Origin: Candidatus Profundicultor aquiphilus
Lineage (GTDB): Bacteria > Atribacterota > Atribacteria > Atribacterales > Caldatribacteriaceae
Length of the DNA stretch: 7,305 nt
Assembly (NCBI GenBank): GCA_013314795.1
Contig: JABUEZ010000104.1
Span: 1 to 7,305, forward strand
Direction of reading: 5' to 3'
A program made the position numbers and the translations under genes. The notes beneath the pieces are model-generated. The model had not been told where the DNA came from. It saw only the letters and a program-made list of their open reading frames with translations, and did no database searches. This document shows, one piece after another, positions 6,451 through 7,305 of this stretch (position 1 is the stretch's first letter; the number at the start of each line of letters is the position of its first letter).

Positions 6451-7305
6451 CTACGCCTCCCTCAATCTCAAAACTCTCGGCCGAATGTTGAGCTGATGCA
6501 TCAACTCCAGATACTCCTCAGGACGAATTGTACGGGGATCCTTTCCCAGTATGGCTACGAAAATCGCCTGCAAAACGTTTGTCCCAAAGGAGCGCCCATT
6601 CATTTCTGGAGTTGTGGTAACCAGAACCTGCACACCTCTACGACGCATTTCTTCAACATCCTGAGCCGTTACTGTGTTGGTGATAATCATTTTTCCAGCC
6701 AGGTTCTCCGGAGCAAAGCGGAAAATATACAGAAAATCACCAGCAATAATATCAGAGTTTTCAAAATAACGGGGAAAGCGAGGTCGACTTCTTTCCTGCT
6801 CTCTTCCGGTGGGGTAAAGGATTTCAATGGGAAGGCGACGCAAGACCGGCATCATGACCACCGAAAGAAAGCGCAAAGTCCACAGACGCCTCAGAGCTAT
6901 GGGAATTCCCAGAGCAAAGGGCATATCGCCGATAAGGAGATTGCAGCCCACCTCTTTGAGTCCTTCAGCCAACCCATACCGGTCCATTCCACTCATGATG
7001 AGGGCAGTTTTTCCAGCCATATCCAAGTTTTCCCTTTCTTTTAAGTAGCGAGGAATTTCCCGTTCCCAGGCAATCTTTAGCTCTCCACCATCCACGATGG
7101 GGGTTTTCTTGAGTCCCGAAACGAGTCTCGCCACATCGACAACTTCGTATCGGTAGCGACCCGCCCGGAGGTAAAGGTCAGCTCCACCAAGTCCAAAGAC
7201 ATCTACCTGACCATCCAGTTCGGCAAGAAGCCTCTTGAACTTCTCTTTATCGCCATCGACGCCAATCCGTTCAATCGAAATCCGATATCCTAAAAGTTCA
7301 ATCTG
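6451..7305 (-). CDS. Protein of the family annotated 'quinate 5-dehydrogenase', 5' end outside window
   Basis: The reading frame is open from the right edge to the stop, giving 284 visible residues; the true start is beyond 7305. The internal GTG at 7134 is not the start, because the 57 upstream codons (LLGYRISIERIGVDGD, LAELDGQVDVFGLGGADLYL and so on) belong to the family as I remember it. Other landmarks are KTALIMSGMDRYGLAEGL (fragment 99-116), LIGDMPFALGIP, LYPTGREQERSRPRFPRY (163-180) and ITNTVTAQDVEEM followed by VLVTTTPEMNGRSFGTNV. The database name is quinate 5-dehydrogenase, but I see no canonical GxGxxG dinucleotide-binding loop in the visible part and know of no biochemical proof. 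It is translationally linked to the aminotransferase, with two bases between stop and start. It probably acts in the same pathway, with reaction undetermined. Confidence 0.75.
   Translation of the reverse strand, partial: QIELLGYRISIERIGVDGDKEKFKRLLAELDGQVDVFGLGGADLYLRAGRYRYEVVDVARLVSGLKKTPIVDGGELKIAWEREIPRYLKERENLDMAGKTALIMSGMDRYGLAEGLKEVGCNLLIGDMPFALGIPIALRRLWTLRFLSVVMMPVLRRLPIEILYPTGREQERSRPRFPRYFENSDIIAGDFLYIFRFAPENLAGKMIITNTVTAQDVEEMRRRGVQVLVTTTPEMNGRSFGTNVLQAIFVAILGKDPRTIRPEEYLELMHQLNIRPRVLRLREA

Overview
All recognisable genes lie on the minus strand, packed tightly, with one 100-bp intergenic gap. GC content is intermediate. Nothing identifies the species. Genes with Shine-Dalgarno sites, GTG/TTG starts, a ferrous-iron uptake operon and a short FeoB subtype suggest an anaerobic, possibly thermophilic, Firmicutes-like or deep-branching bacterium; this is a low-confidence inference. 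No RNA genes, mobile elements, CRISPR arrays or long repeats were seen. No stretch over 300 bp lacks a gene.

Right part (about 7305 down to 2921, transcribed right to left): a run of six genes with gaps of 2-17 nt or overlaps. In order: a protein of the family usually labelled 'quinate 5-dehydrogenase' (5' end outside the window), a class III PLP aminotransferase close to putrescine aminotransferase, a small SRPBCC/START-like hydrophobic-ligand-binding protein, a homologue of cyanobacterial long-chain acyl-ACP reductase (AAR) that keeps the active-site cysteine, a MNT/AbiEii-like nucleotidyltransferase, and an overlapping 69-residue small protein. The first four look like one undescribed metabolic module. 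A speculative reading is that an acyl thioester is reduced to an aldehyde and then transaminated to an amine, with the SRPBCC protein carrying a hydrophobic intermediate.

Left part (2888 down to 1): an iron operon. A near-consensus sigma-70 promoter (TTGACA, 17-bp spacer, TATACT) is followed by a 19-bp near-consensus Fur box overlapping the predicted transcription start. Then come fur, feoA and feoB, each joined by a 4-nt ATGA/GTGA overlap. Eighteen nucleotides after feoB begins a PP-loop ATP pyrophosphatase of the Dph6/MJ0570 family, cut off by the left edge. The arrangement predicts autoregulated, iron-repressed ferrous iron import with the PP-loop enzyme as a co-transcribed partner of unknown role.
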